Origin: Centrapalus pauciflorus
Lineage: Eukaryota; Streptophyta; Magnoliopsida; Asterales; Asteraceae
Assembly: GCA_020465985.1 (NCBI GenBank)
Contig: JAANYP010002960.1
Coordinates: forward strand, 34,840 to 98,839
Length of the DNA: 64,000 bases
Reading direction: 5' to 3'
Part shown: positions 21,651 through 33,548 of the stretch, one piece after another
How positions within the stretch are numbered: position 1 is the stretch's first letter
Layout of the letters: each line of letters begins with the position of its first letter
Made by a program: the position numbers and the translations under genes
Notes under the pieces: generated by a model
The model's database searches: none
What the model was told of the DNA's origin: nothing
The model's input: the letters and a program-made list of their open reading frames with translations, nothing else

Positions 21651-24600
21651 ATGGCTGATCGAGTATTCGTGCCTAAGCATAATATGGTCATTCCCCCCGA
21701 CCATCATATCCCTGAGGCACATGGTTTCCGTCAGATGATGGATTTCCTAGTGGAATCTAGGATTGCGTTTCCATTTTCCCATAACATTCAGATCATTATT
21801 CCATATGTACGACAGTTTTACGAGCACTTACAAGTTGACTGTTCCGTCACTCCAACAGTTCTGAGAACAAGGATAGCAGGACAGCCATTGGTGTTTTCTG
21901 CTGATATGTTGCGTCAGGTTCTGCAGCTAGGATCTCAGGAAGAAGAGTCTGGGCCTATAGACTTTCCCTTAAGTATTAAGCAAGCAGCTTTTCTGAGGAT
22001 GGGTTACAGCTTGGACGTTACTAAAACATCGTATATGAAGAGTAGGCTAATAGGTCAATGGAGATTTTTGGCGCATGTGTTTATGGTCTGTTTTGCGGCC
22101 AAGAAAGCGGGATTCGATTATATTGTCTCGAAGATCCAATCCGGGATGATCGCTTTAGTTTATAATCGCCGCTTCAGCTTTTCAGAGATGTTTTCTCGGA
22201 ATTTGTTCACCAAATCACGGCTCCGGAGCAGCTACGATTTCTCCTATATCCTCGTTTCATAATGATGCTCATCCGGCACTTCTTGCCGAATTTGCCACAG
22301 CAAAATGAGATTCAGAGTGTAGCGGTGATTGACAAAAGGATTTTTGCTGACTGTTCTGCGCATAGAGGAAGGTTGGCAGTTCCAGTCGAACGACCATTGT
22401 TTGGGGCAGTTATAGACAGGAACTTTGAAGCACCGGATAATGCCAACTGAGTAGGTGAAGTAGAGGTTCAACTTTGACAGCCACAACAACAGCAGCAACA
22501 ACCGCGTGCTCAGCAACAGCGGAGACGCCAAAGAGCTACCGCGAGTCAAACTCAGGCAACTAGGCCTTCTACAAGTCAACAGCAAGAGGTACAAGAGGCA
22601 GGGCCTAAAAGTACACCAGCAGAACCTATTCCGACATCCGATCAGTTGTGTCAAACGCTGCATGAGATATGGGAAGCGGGTCCTAATGTAAATGAAGAAA
22701 TAACTGCTAAACTTATTGATCAATTGTTACAGCCTCCGGAAGGAGAAGATGATGTGCTTCGGGAAGTAGATGAATATCAACCTCCTCAAACCGGTAATGA
22801 CATGTCATCGTCAGCTACCGAGTCTGAAGATATGGAGGAGATAGAGGTTGAACTTCCAGAGTCCAACACAGCAGAACCAACAGTTCAGATAGGAACTTAT
22901 GGGTCGAGATTGGTAGTAAATGAAGAAGTTTCAAGGCGGAGAACATCAAGAGAGTCTGATGACTCTGATTTTGAAGAAGAAGAGGTCGCTCCATTAGTGA
23001 CGAGGCAAAGGGCTAAGCGACATCGCTTTATGCAAGGAGCTACTTCCGCTTCAGTAGCACAGCCTGAAACAGTCCAACCTCCACCTACTCAATCCACCAT
23101 ACCACCATCACCACCACATGCTGAACCGTACATCCCATCACCGATCATTCCAACTCCTATACAGTCCATTCCATCCACCTCATCCACCTACACAGACAAT
23201 CAAAGGTTTTTGCAGCTTAAAGATAGAGTTGACTTCCAACAGATCCTGATCTTAGGCCTAACGACGGCAATCAGTGAGATTCAGAAGCACAATGCAAATC
23301 TGGATAACGAGAATGTCGATCTGAAAAAGATAGTGGACAAAGTACAGGAAGAGAATTTAGAGTTGAAAACTTTTGTCGCTGATCAAGCAGCTGAACTAAG
23401 ATCGATGCGCTCCCTGGTTGAGCAATTAATGAAAAATATAAAGGCTCAGGGGGAGACATCCTGCCGTGATCAAGTGGAGCGGCCGAGGGATGATGATAAA
23501 GAAGATGACAATGGCAATGATCCCTGCACTCAAAGACAGAATGAGCCAGTAGATTTTTCTGCTGCTCAGGATGCTCAGACTCAGGGGGAGCCGAGTCAAT
23601 CAGGAGCTGGAGTAGGGGAGGCTAGTTCATCAAAGGTCTCAGAAAGTGAAGTGCGTGAGATAATTGACGCGTTGATGAATATTGATGAAGAGCCATTAGA
23701 TTTGGAATTTGATTTTGAGGATGATGTAGAGGATTTGGAAGAGGGAGAGTTTGTGCCAGAAGAGGTAGCTGATTGGAGATCTGATGAGGAGGTTGTGATA
23801 GATGAGGACGATAATGTAAACGAAGTAATCATTCAATCCCAGCCTGTCACAGAATTATATGAGCATACTGAACAACATGTAATAGACATTGATGACATCA
23901 AAGTGGCTTCGGTAGATGATTCAGAAATGGAAGAGGCTGAAAGAGAGCCGAGCAGAGCTGAATTGCTAAATCTTTGCTTCCACAAGGAAGACAAGAAGAC
24001 TGAGCCGAAGATAAAGAAGACGATGAGGATTCCTGGTGCAGAAAACTTCTCTGGAGGTATTATTAGCTGTTTCTTCGACAGGGAACTGCAGCTTTTTATT
24101 CTAAAGCGAAGAGATGGGCTCCAATACCTGAGGCGCAAGCTTAAAGTGTTCAATACTTTGCCGAAGGTAGAGGTGAAGGAGCTAGCATGGAAAGAGTTAA
24201 TCAATATCGGAAATGATCCCTATCCTGAAGTGATTGCTAAGATAGTCAGACGAGAAGGGAGATCCGGTAGGTTTGAGAGACTCAAACCAAGCTCTGGAAA
24301 AAGAGTTGAGGATACTTCAAGGATAGATCCGCATACAGGACGTCCATGGGCGAAAATGGTTTACAAGCCTGTCAAATGCTTAAGAAGGGTGCCAATGAAG
24401 AAAATGCCTCAAGATATTTTGAGCAACATGAAGTGGTGGTACCTTGATAATGAAACTGCTGAAGCCATCATGGAGGATCAAGACGACAAAGTTCTTTTGA
24501 GAGTGTATGATCCTCTGCATCTTATGAATCTGTCAAAGCAAGATCTGAAGAAGCTTCATGGCCAACATATCTTCTTTCATGAAGGATGGAGATCTGAAGC

Positions 24601-24682
24601 CAGAAAGTTCCAAAAAGTTGTCAGAGTATGTATAGATGCTAGAATATACACAGGTAGTAGTATATATAGATCTAGTACTTAA
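21651..24682 (+). pseudogene. env-like ORF of sirevirus A
   Basis: Third ORF of sirevirus type; the function is unknown. The N-terminal domain (MMDFLVESRIAFPF, IIPYVRQFYEHLQ, ADMLRQVLQL) corresponds to that of the D/F env-like ORF (MMDFLRGSHIHYAL, TIYVSHIEQFWK, EETIRQHLHL). A Gln-rich stretch follows (near 22480-22600), then Pro-rich and acidic regions, a coiled coil (ISEIQKHNANLDNENVDLK onward, about 23270-23450), a second acidic region (23640-23960) and a folded-looking C-terminal part. I see no clear signal peptide or membrane span, so the env label is only historical. Lesions: frameshift near 22250 and TGA at 22448-22450 and 22475-22477. Confidence 0.75.
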
Positions 24683-24710
24683 ACTTGATGTAAATAGTTA
24701 GAAGCTAACG

Positions 24711-24723
24711 TCAAGGGGGAGTC
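24711..24723 (+). promoter_or_regulatory. Polypurine tract of sirevirus A
   Basis: TCAAGGGGGAGTC directly precedes the 3' LTR start TGTTGG. Confidence 0.92.
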
Positions 24724-25391
24724 TGTTGGTACACCCTGTGTGACGATAGCAGTCTAAGCAATCTAACATTTTGGTTTAAGTAATATTCAAAGTATTGAGA
24801 ATTAACGAGTGTTTTGATATATATGTTTATATATGCTTGACAGTTATTGATTGTATGTTTGAACTTGATGTAACATATTACAAGAAGTTCAAACATAAAG
24901 ATCAAAGATAAAATCAAACATAAGTTAAAAATATAAGTTTCATATACAAGTTAGTCAGATTCGAATTATATAAGGATTGGCATTCGAATCTATGTCAGAT
25001 TCGAATGTGATCCTAGGTAGATTCGAATGTTCCTTAGTAGGCAGATTTGAGAATGTCAGTGAGGACAAACTCGAATGGACCTTGGGCCGGATTCGAGTTT
25101 GGCCCATGTCAGACTCGAATTAGCCTCTATAATTAGGGTTAGACTCGAAATATTATCTGACTTTTTGCAGAATTCGAGAGTGATTAAGCAAAGAGCGATT
25201 TCGAGTTTATCATCAGTGTTAGCATTGTTTCGGAGAGAATCTTCTAGTAGGTGCGTTCTTGTGTAGTTCGTGCAGCTCGTTGATAGTCTCCGTGTTTCTG
25301 GTGAGTGTTGTTACCGTCTACCCGTTAACGAGGATTCCGCACTCGTTGACGGTTCCGTGTCTAGATAGATCTGTGTTAGGTAGACCTTACA
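24724..25391 (+). repeat. 3' LTR of sirevirus A (668 bp)
   Basis: Same length as the 5' LTR and differing at eight positions, all substitutions (for example T/G at the CATTTATTG/CAGTTATTG site and C/T near the 3' end). It ends CTTACA and is followed by the TSD CTTCT and the continuation of element B. Confidence 0.95.
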
Positions 25392-26234
25392 CTTCTGATA
25401 CGTTTTACCCTTTTCCCGTATGAGTTCTCAACTTGGTCTAAGAACCCAATCAGCGTGCCTGCTATCTCGTCCTTTCTACCAAAAAAGAAAACCCAAGAAA
25501 ATCGTGAGTAATCATCAGTAATAACTAAACAGTACCAACTTCCACCTATACTCCTTTTGTTGATTGGACCGAAAAGATCCATATGCATCAAATCGAAGGT
25601 GGAACATATTGAGGTCTGAGTCTTCGATTTGTGTCTTTTTGTGTTGTTTCCCTTTTTTGTACGACACACACTTAATTTCAAATTGAAAGCTCTTCAATGG
25701 AACACCTTGCACAAGGCCATTTTTTGTGATGAAATTCATCTTCCTTAAGTGCAAGTGTGCCATTCGCCTGTGCCATAACAAAGATTTAAACTCTGAAGCT
25801 CTTGATAGTAGACAAATAGAATCCATCGATGAATCTGATACAGACATGTCCATCGTGTACAAATCATTCACCATTGGAGCTCTCTTCATAATCCATTCTT
25901 CAGGTATCTTGAATTCCGGCTTTAACACTAACACTACCTTATAAGTAAAGAGGACCGAATTTTGTTTATCACAGATCTGAGATACACTTATGAGATTACG
26001 ATAAAGCTTATCTACATACTAAACTTGATCAAGTGTTATTGTCCCATTAGTGACTTCTCCGGATCCAGTGATATTGCCTACTTTATTCCCAGCAAGTGAT
26101 ACAAACCCCTTATATCAACTCTCGGAGTCTGATATTATACTTCATTCCCCGGTCATGTGGCGAGAGCAACCACTATCTACGAACCATTTGTTGTTAAGAC
26201 CAGTAGTTAACTACTGCACATGAAAGAAACAGAG
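25392..26234 (-). pseudogene. Protease and integrase N-terminal part of sirevirus B
   Basis: The integrase zinc region reads LLWHRRMAHLHLRKMNF and VSYKKGKQHKK, so one of the expected Cys residues is now Tyr. The first catalytic Asp is in HMDLFGPINKRS (about 25550-25590), and the region ends at VKRIRS at the junction with A. The protease area (about 26100-26200) keeps the Cys-Ser-rich HMTG region only as scattered pieces with stops. The product would be inactive. Confidence 0.75.
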
Positions 26235-29033
26235 TTAGTTATCACGGCCAAGCCAAAACTGACTTGGTAATACCCTTCTCATCCACATAGTTGAACTCTT
26301 TCAAATACTCATCTCTCCTTTCAGGTGACTTGGGTTTTAGAACAAAAACCTATTGTGGACATGAGTGATTAGTATCCACTCTTGTCCTTTGGTTTGTTCT
26401 TTATTTTTCACCTCTAGAGTAATTTCTGTTATAATGCATTTGGGTTACAACTTTGAGCTCTACTAGGTGTCTGATATCTATTAGGAGTGTGTAACCTAAC
26501 TAGAGTATAACTCCTCTTAGGTGTATGATAACTAATGACAGGTTGTGGTCCAGACCTTGATTGACTAGGTTAATAATTTGGTGAATTATTCCTAATTCTT
26601 TTGGTTGGTCTGTTCGACACAGGTGTTTGTTTACTACCTACTCTTGATGTCACATTCGAGTTCTTCTATGTATTTGGAGAGCTACTCGAGCTTGCAACAC
26701 AAGGCAGTGACTTCAAGGCTGGTTAGTCTGGTTTCCCTACAATCGGTGTAGATTCGGTTTTCTTATAGGGACGACTAGATGCAACATGACCTTTTTCATG
26801 ACATTTAAAGCAAGATATCTTGTCAATAGACTTTTTATAAGTAATCTTTGACTTAGGTGTCTCACTAATGTCCGGTTTGTTTATTGAACAGGCATATTCA
26901 ACTCCTCTTGCTTAACGTTACTTAAAGTGTTTTCCTCTTTTAGGTTTGCCCCACTAGTAGACTGCACAAACTAAACTGTTTTCTTAACCTTGTGAGTTGT
27001 TGTTGACACTTTAGCTGATGATGCCTTATCAATCTCAGGTACTTTTACTTACTCTGATTCAACCGTTTCTTTGGTCTTATCCTGCGGGAGAGGCACACAG
27101 TTACTATTGAAAGGAGGAGGTACATCCTGAGATCCTAGTCCCACTGGTTTCTTAGGCTGTCTCTGTAAATCTAAGATTTTTCCTAAGTTCAAGGATGAAT
27201 TCCTAAACTTTTCAATTTTACTACTAGCCTAAGCAACTTTAACCCTAGCCTAAGCCAATTCTTTATCTTTTAGGGAGATCTCTTTGGTCAATGAATCTAT
27301 ATGCTTTTAAATTAGCTTATTTCTGACGCATTGTTTGTTAAACTTGTCTTTCAGAGCTACTACATCTTGAGCATCAGATTTCATTCTACCCTAAGATCTT
27401 CGTAGATATCTAGCAGACTAGCATTATCAGATTTTAAAGATTGGATTTGACCTGTCATTGATGAGTGTGATTCTAGCACTAAGTTCAATTTATCATTTAA
27501 CGTAGTACTCAAAACACATAAATCGCAGAAAGTAGAAAAGTTGAGGATTACCTTTTTCCGATCCGATTCCACATTGGCCATCTGAGCTGCAAACTCCAGT
27601 GTAATCAACTCCTCAGATTTTTCCAGAACCATAGGATTTGTCTAGGACGGGTGTGTCCTCTTGCTTTTCTTCTCCAGCTCCACTATCAGTCTCGGTTACT
27701 TCAGCCATAAAAGCTCTACCATTTGCTTCTGGATGAGAACTCCAATCATAGGTACCATCTAACTATCTGTTATAAGATACATTCGTCAGCATCTCAGCTA
27801 TTACAGTTTGATTCCCTGAAATTGTTGAATTCTTCAGACCCGTATTCTTATAGTTATCCATCTTCGGTCTCTGACATTCTCTTGCGAAATGTCCCAAACC
27901 CTGACAGTTGTAACACTTCACCTTCGACTTATCAAACCCAACATTGTTACTCACACTGAGATTTCTTCCAGTTTTCTTCATAAACCGTTTAACCCTCTGC
28001 GTGACCATGGCCAGTTGCCATTGTAGGTCCATCAGCTCTAAGTCGTCTGGATCTACTATATCATAATCCTCCTCTCATAGAGCTGGATCGTTGATTTTTC
28101 CATAAATGTAGTTGCCGTATACTGCTACAAACGAAGCTATAAGCTTTAGATGCTCCTCAGATGATTTAGCACTCACAGGCATTTTGGTATAACCTTGAGA
28201 AGTTGATCCTGAATTTTGTGGTTTATCTTCCGGTTTTGAAATGAATGCCCTACCACTAGATTCTTCAGCTTCAACTGGTATACCTTCCTCTTCTCCAGAA
28301 AAGAACGTTGTAGCCCCCGACTTCAGTTCACTAGAGGTAGATAACTTAGATTTTCCAAAGTACATTTCAGGATCCTGTACTTGAACAAACTCCGTCTCCT
28401 TCTTTTGTAACTTAAATTTATAGGCCCTTAATGTTCCAATTACTTCTTCCAGAGTAAGAGTTTCCAATTTTTATTCATCATGCTTTATCAACGCAGTGTA
28501 CATCTCCCACTTTGCTAGTAATGCATCTAGAAGATTTTTGATCTTTTCTGTTTCTTGCTACTCAACCCTGTGATTATCAAGTTCGTTCAATACGTGATAG
28601 AACCTTGTGATTATCTCATCCATGGTTTAATTCTTCAGCCCCTTGAAGATCCCAAATTGCTGCTTCAATAATTCCGTTCTCCCCTTCCTAACCCTAGGAT
28701 TTCCCTCATACCTCTTCTCCAACGCCTCCCATAGTTCTTTAGAGGTTAGCTGGTGTTTAAAGGTGTGCAAAAGTTCTTTAGAGGTTAGCTGGTGTTTAAA
28801 GGTGTGCAAAATCTCCAAGGGTAATGCCATTCTAATCAACGATAAAGCCCCATTCTCAGCTTCATAGATTTTCTTGTCCTCATCTTTCATATGTTGATAG
28901 GACAAAACCTTCTATCTTCCCTCGAGCTCTTGTGTTGGGGGAACATATTCTTCGTCTATGCATATCCACATACGCATATCGTTGAAGCGGGCGATGTCTG
29001 CTAATCTATCTTTCCACCAGTAATAGTCTTCTA
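26235..29033 (-). pseudogene. gag of sirevirus B
   Basis: Homologous to gag of A. The conserved stop lies at 26235-26237, the second knuckle region near 26770-26830, coiled-coil remnants at 26980-27640, and the first knuckle [14 protein letters not shown] at about 27874-27915. The capsid region includes FSGEEEGIPVEAEESSGRAF and LIRMALPLEILHTF, and the N-terminal part reads DYYWWKDRLADIARF to the junction at 29033. A 39-bp in-frame tandem duplication near 28733-28810 repeats LLHTFKHQLTSKE. Many stops and shifts break the frame. The first codons are displaced to 40310-40360 by element C. Confidence 0.85.
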
Positions 29034-29997
29034 TGTCACACCCCGTTACCCCGGTTGGCAATGAAGTGTGACGTCGCGGAAGCGTAACCATAATCATAAT
29101 GATCGACCACTATATGGACGTTTTCAAAAATACATCGATATAACTTTAAAAGATAGAAATGTTTTACATAACCCGAAAATGATAAAGAATAGTTCGCAAG
29201 ATACAGAGATTTAAATACATAATTAAATTATCCAAAATAATGCAATTAAATCTCCGACGGTTTGAAATTGAGTGCGACTCCTTAAGTGCGGAAGCTTGAA
29301 AATACTATCGATGTGATGGACTTGCCTTAATTTCCTGAAAATACACGCTAAAATACGTCAACAAAAATTGTTGGTGAGCTCATAGGTTTACACGTAAATC
29401 TGACTTGTATGGACAACAATAATAGAGATTGAATTTATAAAATCATAAATTCCATGTTATGTATCACATATAAACCATCATGCAACCGAAGCTTAATTAA
29501 AATGAGTTTGCCCTGTGCAGTATCCCCGACTGTAATACCGTGTGTTGAATATCTATGCACTCGCTGTTAGCCGACCCGAGCTAACCCGAATGGGGGACAT
29601 GACTCCCAATAGATCTATCCACAATATATGCGCGCTTACAAATAAATGCAATTAACGGTTCATGATATAAGGGCTGATGGAACCACATATGTAATACATA
29701 ATAGAAATGAAGATGTTTTCGTGTCCCTATAAAAACGAAGCATGTATTTCATCCCGAAAACATAACAGTGTGAAAATAGGGGCTATGAGAACTCACCGAG
29801 ATTGTGATGGCAAAAACGAGCGTAAAAAGCTATTTAGCGTAAATGGATGGATGATGCGTCGAGTGAGTTTAATCGAGCCCTAAATGATAATAGGGACTTA
29901 ATATCTCTAGTATATGATAATACATATATTTATAGTTTTTTATGTCTTAAATCACCCAACATTACAAGTTTATAAATAAAACCCGCTTAAAACGTCA

Positions 29998-30091
<94 letters not shown>

Positions 30092-31499
30092 CAGCTTTTT
30101 CGGAGGTTTTTCGGCCTACTTTGAGGCTATTTTTGACCAAGCTCCAAAAGGGTTTAGGCTTTGGTTTTCTAGGACATTAAACTACAATATAAAAAGGATT
30201 TTTAGAATCAAGAATGGCCATTTTTGGAGATGTTTAGGTTGGTGAAAAAGCTCGTTAAAAACCCTATGTTGGCCATTTTTGAGCTGTCAAACTTTCGGTT
30301 TCCCAAATTATTTCTGGAGGTCTTAAACTCCAAAATAAATTATGAAAACTTCCAGATCTATAGTTAAGACATAGATCTAACTTTTGAGACAAGAACACTC
30401 ATTTCCTTATGTTATGAATTAGTTATGATTTTTCAAAGTCGATGTAAATTTTCTGCCGAAAATCCGCAGTTTATAAACTTGAAACAACTTACGATTCTTG
30501 TTGTTTTTTCAAAGACTACTTGTATAAAAGTTATAAAAGACATATATATATCACATGTTTTCATAATATTAACATTTTTATAATGTGTTCATATATTCAT
30601 AAACACATTTAAAGAAACAACTTAAAAATAAAAACTAGAAACTTATAAACTTGAGTTTTTATGAAACTTGTTGTTGTTGGTGATTATATATATTATGCAA
30701 GACTTATATAAACATAAATGTATGATGAAATAAGTTAGTATTTACTTACTTTGAAGTATTTAGAATATGATTTTGAGTAGAAGTTGAAATCCTTGCAAGA
30801 TATGCACCAAAACACTTGAATTTCTTGAAGAACACTTGAATGCAAAGGTTTGTGATGGGTTTGTGTATGTGGCCGGATCTAAGAGAGGAGAAAAGAGGAT
30901 TTTTGGTGTGAAAAATAAAGAAGGTGAAACTCTCTATTTATAGAAGAAATTTTGGTCTTTCAAATGATGAAAGGCATGGATGAAAGAGGTAGAGTGCACT
31001 TTTGAACAAAATGATTGTGTTTAAAGTAATATTAAAAAAAAATTAAAAGTCAAACTCTAATACACACATGGCCTAATGGCTGGCCCCTTTAATGTATTAT
31101 GATGTATTTATATTTTTTTTTGTATAAATATATTTAGAAATGAATTCTTGTATTTTCCTTTTTTTGTAAATTCATAAATACTTATGGATGCATTGTTTTA
31201 ATGAATTGTTTTAGTCTTGCATAATTAATGTTAAGTAATTGTATTAGTGTTTGATTAGTGTCACTAATCAAAATTTAATTATGTACTTAGTTGAATTAAT
31301 CCCTCATATCGTAAATCGATCGGATTAATTGATTTCCCGATTCATCGCACCGATGAATTTTATTCTAATTGAGTTGAATTTTCTATTAACCCTTGTTAAT
31401 CACTTGATTAATTTCTAATGACCACTGATTAGACTGTAATTGGCTATTAAATACAGATAAGGTCATTGTTGCTAACCTGGTTTAGTGTCGGATGTTACA
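29034..31499 (-). repeat. 3' LTR of element C (2466 bp)
   Basis: On the minus strand it begins TGTAACATCCGACAC after the PPT and ends GGTGTGACA. It contains a TA microsatellite at 30008-30085 and a minus-strand TATA box CTATAAATAGAGA at 30932-30944 with purine-rich surroundings. No gene is present. Confidence 0.93.
30008..30085. repeat. TA microsatellite in the left LTR of C
   Basis: About 39 TA units. The matching site in the other LTR (38004-38182 and 38812-38858) is much longer and interrupted. Confidence 0.95.
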
Positions 31500-31513
31500 G
31501 TCTCCCCCTGTTT
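31500..31513 (-). promoter_or_regulatory. Polypurine tract of element C
   Basis: AAACAGGGGGAGAC on the minus strand, directly before the LTR start TGTAACATCC. Confidence 0.88.
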
Positions 31514-31580
31514 AGGGCGTTTCGTCCCGAAATTAGCTCGTGTTCTCCACTGCTTGAGTATTTGAGAACAGCTGAGGGTA

Positions 31581-33506
31581 TTATTCTCGGAACTGATCTT
31601 CGCGTTCCCACGTAAACTCAGGTGCTCGCTTAGAGTTCCATCGGACTTTTATTATCGGGATCCGACTGTGTTTTAGTTTCTTGACTTCTCGGTCCATTAT
31701 TTCTACAGGTTGCTCAATGAAGTTCAACTTATCGTCTAATTCTAGCTCGTCCATGGGTATAATGAGGGATTCATCAGCCAGACACTTCTTAAGATTGGAC
31801 ACGTGGAAAGTATTATGAATGTTACTAAGCTCTGGGGGCAGATCGAGTCGGTAAGCTACCGGGCCAATTCTTTTGGTGATCTTGAATGGTCCGATATAAC
31901 GAGGATTGAGTTTTCCTCGTTTCCCAAAACGGATTACGCCCTTCCAAGGCGAGACTTTCAACATTACTTGATCTCCCTCTTGAAATTCCAAATCCTTCCG
32001 TCGAACATCGGCATAGCTAATCTGTCGATCCTGCGCGATCTTTAATCGATTTCGAATCTGAGCTATCTTTTCTGTAGTATCTTGGATGATCTCAGGTCCA
32101 GTAATCTCACTATCTCCTACCTCAGCCCAACAAAGTGGTGATCGACACTTTCGTCCGTAGAGTGCCTCGAATGGGGCGGTCTTAATACTTGAGTGATAGC
32201 TGTTGTTATAGGAAAACTCAACTAATGACAGGTGCATGTCCCAACTTTTGCCAAAGTCGATAACGCATGCCCTTAGCATGTCTTCCAAAGTCTGAATCGT
32301 CCTTTCACTCTGACCATCCGTTTGCGGGTGGTAGGCTGTGCTCATATCTAGACGTGTACCCAGTGCTTCTTGCAATGACTGCCAAAATCTTGTTGTGAAC
32401 CAGCTGTCCATGTCTGATATAATTGATACTGGCACTCCATGCCTTGAGACGACTTCTTTAAGATAGATTCGTGTTAACTTATCCATCTTATCGGTCTCCT
32501 TGATTGGCAGGAAGTGTGCGGTTTTGGTAAGTTGATCCACAATCACCCAAATAGTGTCATAACCTCCAAAAGTCTTCGGCAACTTGGTGATGAAATCCAT
32601 GGTGATGTTCTCCCACTTCCACTGGGGTATTTCTGGTTGAACTAGCAATCCTGATGGTTTTTGGTGCTCAGCCTTAACCTTCAAACATGTTAAGCACTTG
32701 CTGACATAGGTAGCAATGTCAGCCTTCATGTTTGGCCACCAGTATATTCCCTTCAAGTCGTGGTACATCTTATCTGACCCTGGATGAATAGCATATCTTG
32801 TTTTATGCCCTTCATCCATGATCAGCTTCCTTAGTCCTCTGAATTTTGGTAGCCAAATTCTGCCCATGAAGTACCGACATCCATCTGGCTTGATTTCAAA
32901 TTGCTTATCCATACCTCTCAAGGCTTCATCCAGTATATTACCCTCCTTGACTGCTTCTTCTTGTGCCTCGCGGACTTGGGAGTTTAGGTTTGACTGTATA
33001 GTCATGACCAAACCTCGGACTCTCAATGGTTTAACCCGTTCCTTTAGGCTCAGGGCATCAGCTACAACATTCGCCTTCCCCGGATGATAACGAATTTCGC
33101 AGTCATAATCGCTAAGCAGCTCAACCCAACGACGTTGCCTCATATTTAACTCTTTCTGATTCAGGATATGCTGAAGGCTTTTATGGTCTGTGAACACCGT
33201 ACACTTAGTTCCGTACAGGTAGTGCCTCCATATATTGAAAGCAAACACCATTGCTCCAAGCTCCAAGTCATGAGTCGTATAGTTCACCTCATGAATTTTG
33301 AGCTGCCGTGATGCGTAAGCAATGACTTTATCCCTTTGCATGAGCACACAACCTAATCCATTGTGTGAGGCATCACAGTTGACCATAAAATTTTCAGTTC
33401 CTTCAGGTAAGGATAGAATTGGTGCACTACACAATCTTTGCTTTAACTGTTGAAACGCCTTTTCCTGCTCTTCACCCCAGACATATTTTACATCCTTCCG
33501 AGTCAA
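31581..33506 (-). pseudogene. RNase H and integrase of element C, with chromodomain-like C terminus
   Basis: Open for 641 codons. It starts in the RT thumb/RNase H linker ([10 protein letters not shown] lies just at the start) and has RNase H motifs [31 protein letters not shown] and [14 protein letters not shown]. The integrase zinc finger is [11 protein letters not shown]...[12 protein letters not shown]. The core has Asp in [15 protein letters not shown], Asp in [12 protein letters not shown] and Glu in [15 protein letters not shown]. The C terminus ([15 protein letters not shown], then [19 protein letters not shown]) matches the chromodomain region of Tekay-type integrases, which target heterochromatin. 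ISDMDSWF differs slightly from the usual RDxRF region. Upstream RT is separated by a TAA near 33545. Confidence 0.88.
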
Positions 33507-33548
33507 CTGTGTTAGGGAACCTGCTATCTTTGAGAAGTTTTCAATAAA

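Larger units (their letters stand above)
11895..25391 (+). mobile_element. Complete sirevirus A (Ty1/copia), 13.5 kb, inserted in sirevirus B
   Basis: Two 668-bp LTRs, a PBS, gag-pol in copia order (gag, protease, integrase, RT, RNase H), a 2.2-kb spacer, an env-like ORF and a PPT. It is flanked by a perfect 5-bp TSD, CTTCT (11890-11894 and 25392-25396). The LTRs differ at 8 of 668 positions; with the usual plant LTR rate of 1.3e-8 per site per year this gives roughly half a million years. Coding regions carry at least five stops and three frameshifts, so it cannot act alone. The env-like ORF, size and internal motif repeats fit the Sirevirus (SIRE/Maximus) lineage. Confidence 0.95.
25392..29033 (-). 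mobile_element. Old sirevirus B, middle piece (gag, protease, integrase N-terminal part)
   Basis: Continues B from 11894 across element A. Read leftwards from 29033 it contains gag, protease and the first part of the integrase. At 29033 it is cut by Tekay-like element C; the next bases of B appear at 40310, with TTCTA repeated at both junctions. Confidence 0.9.
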
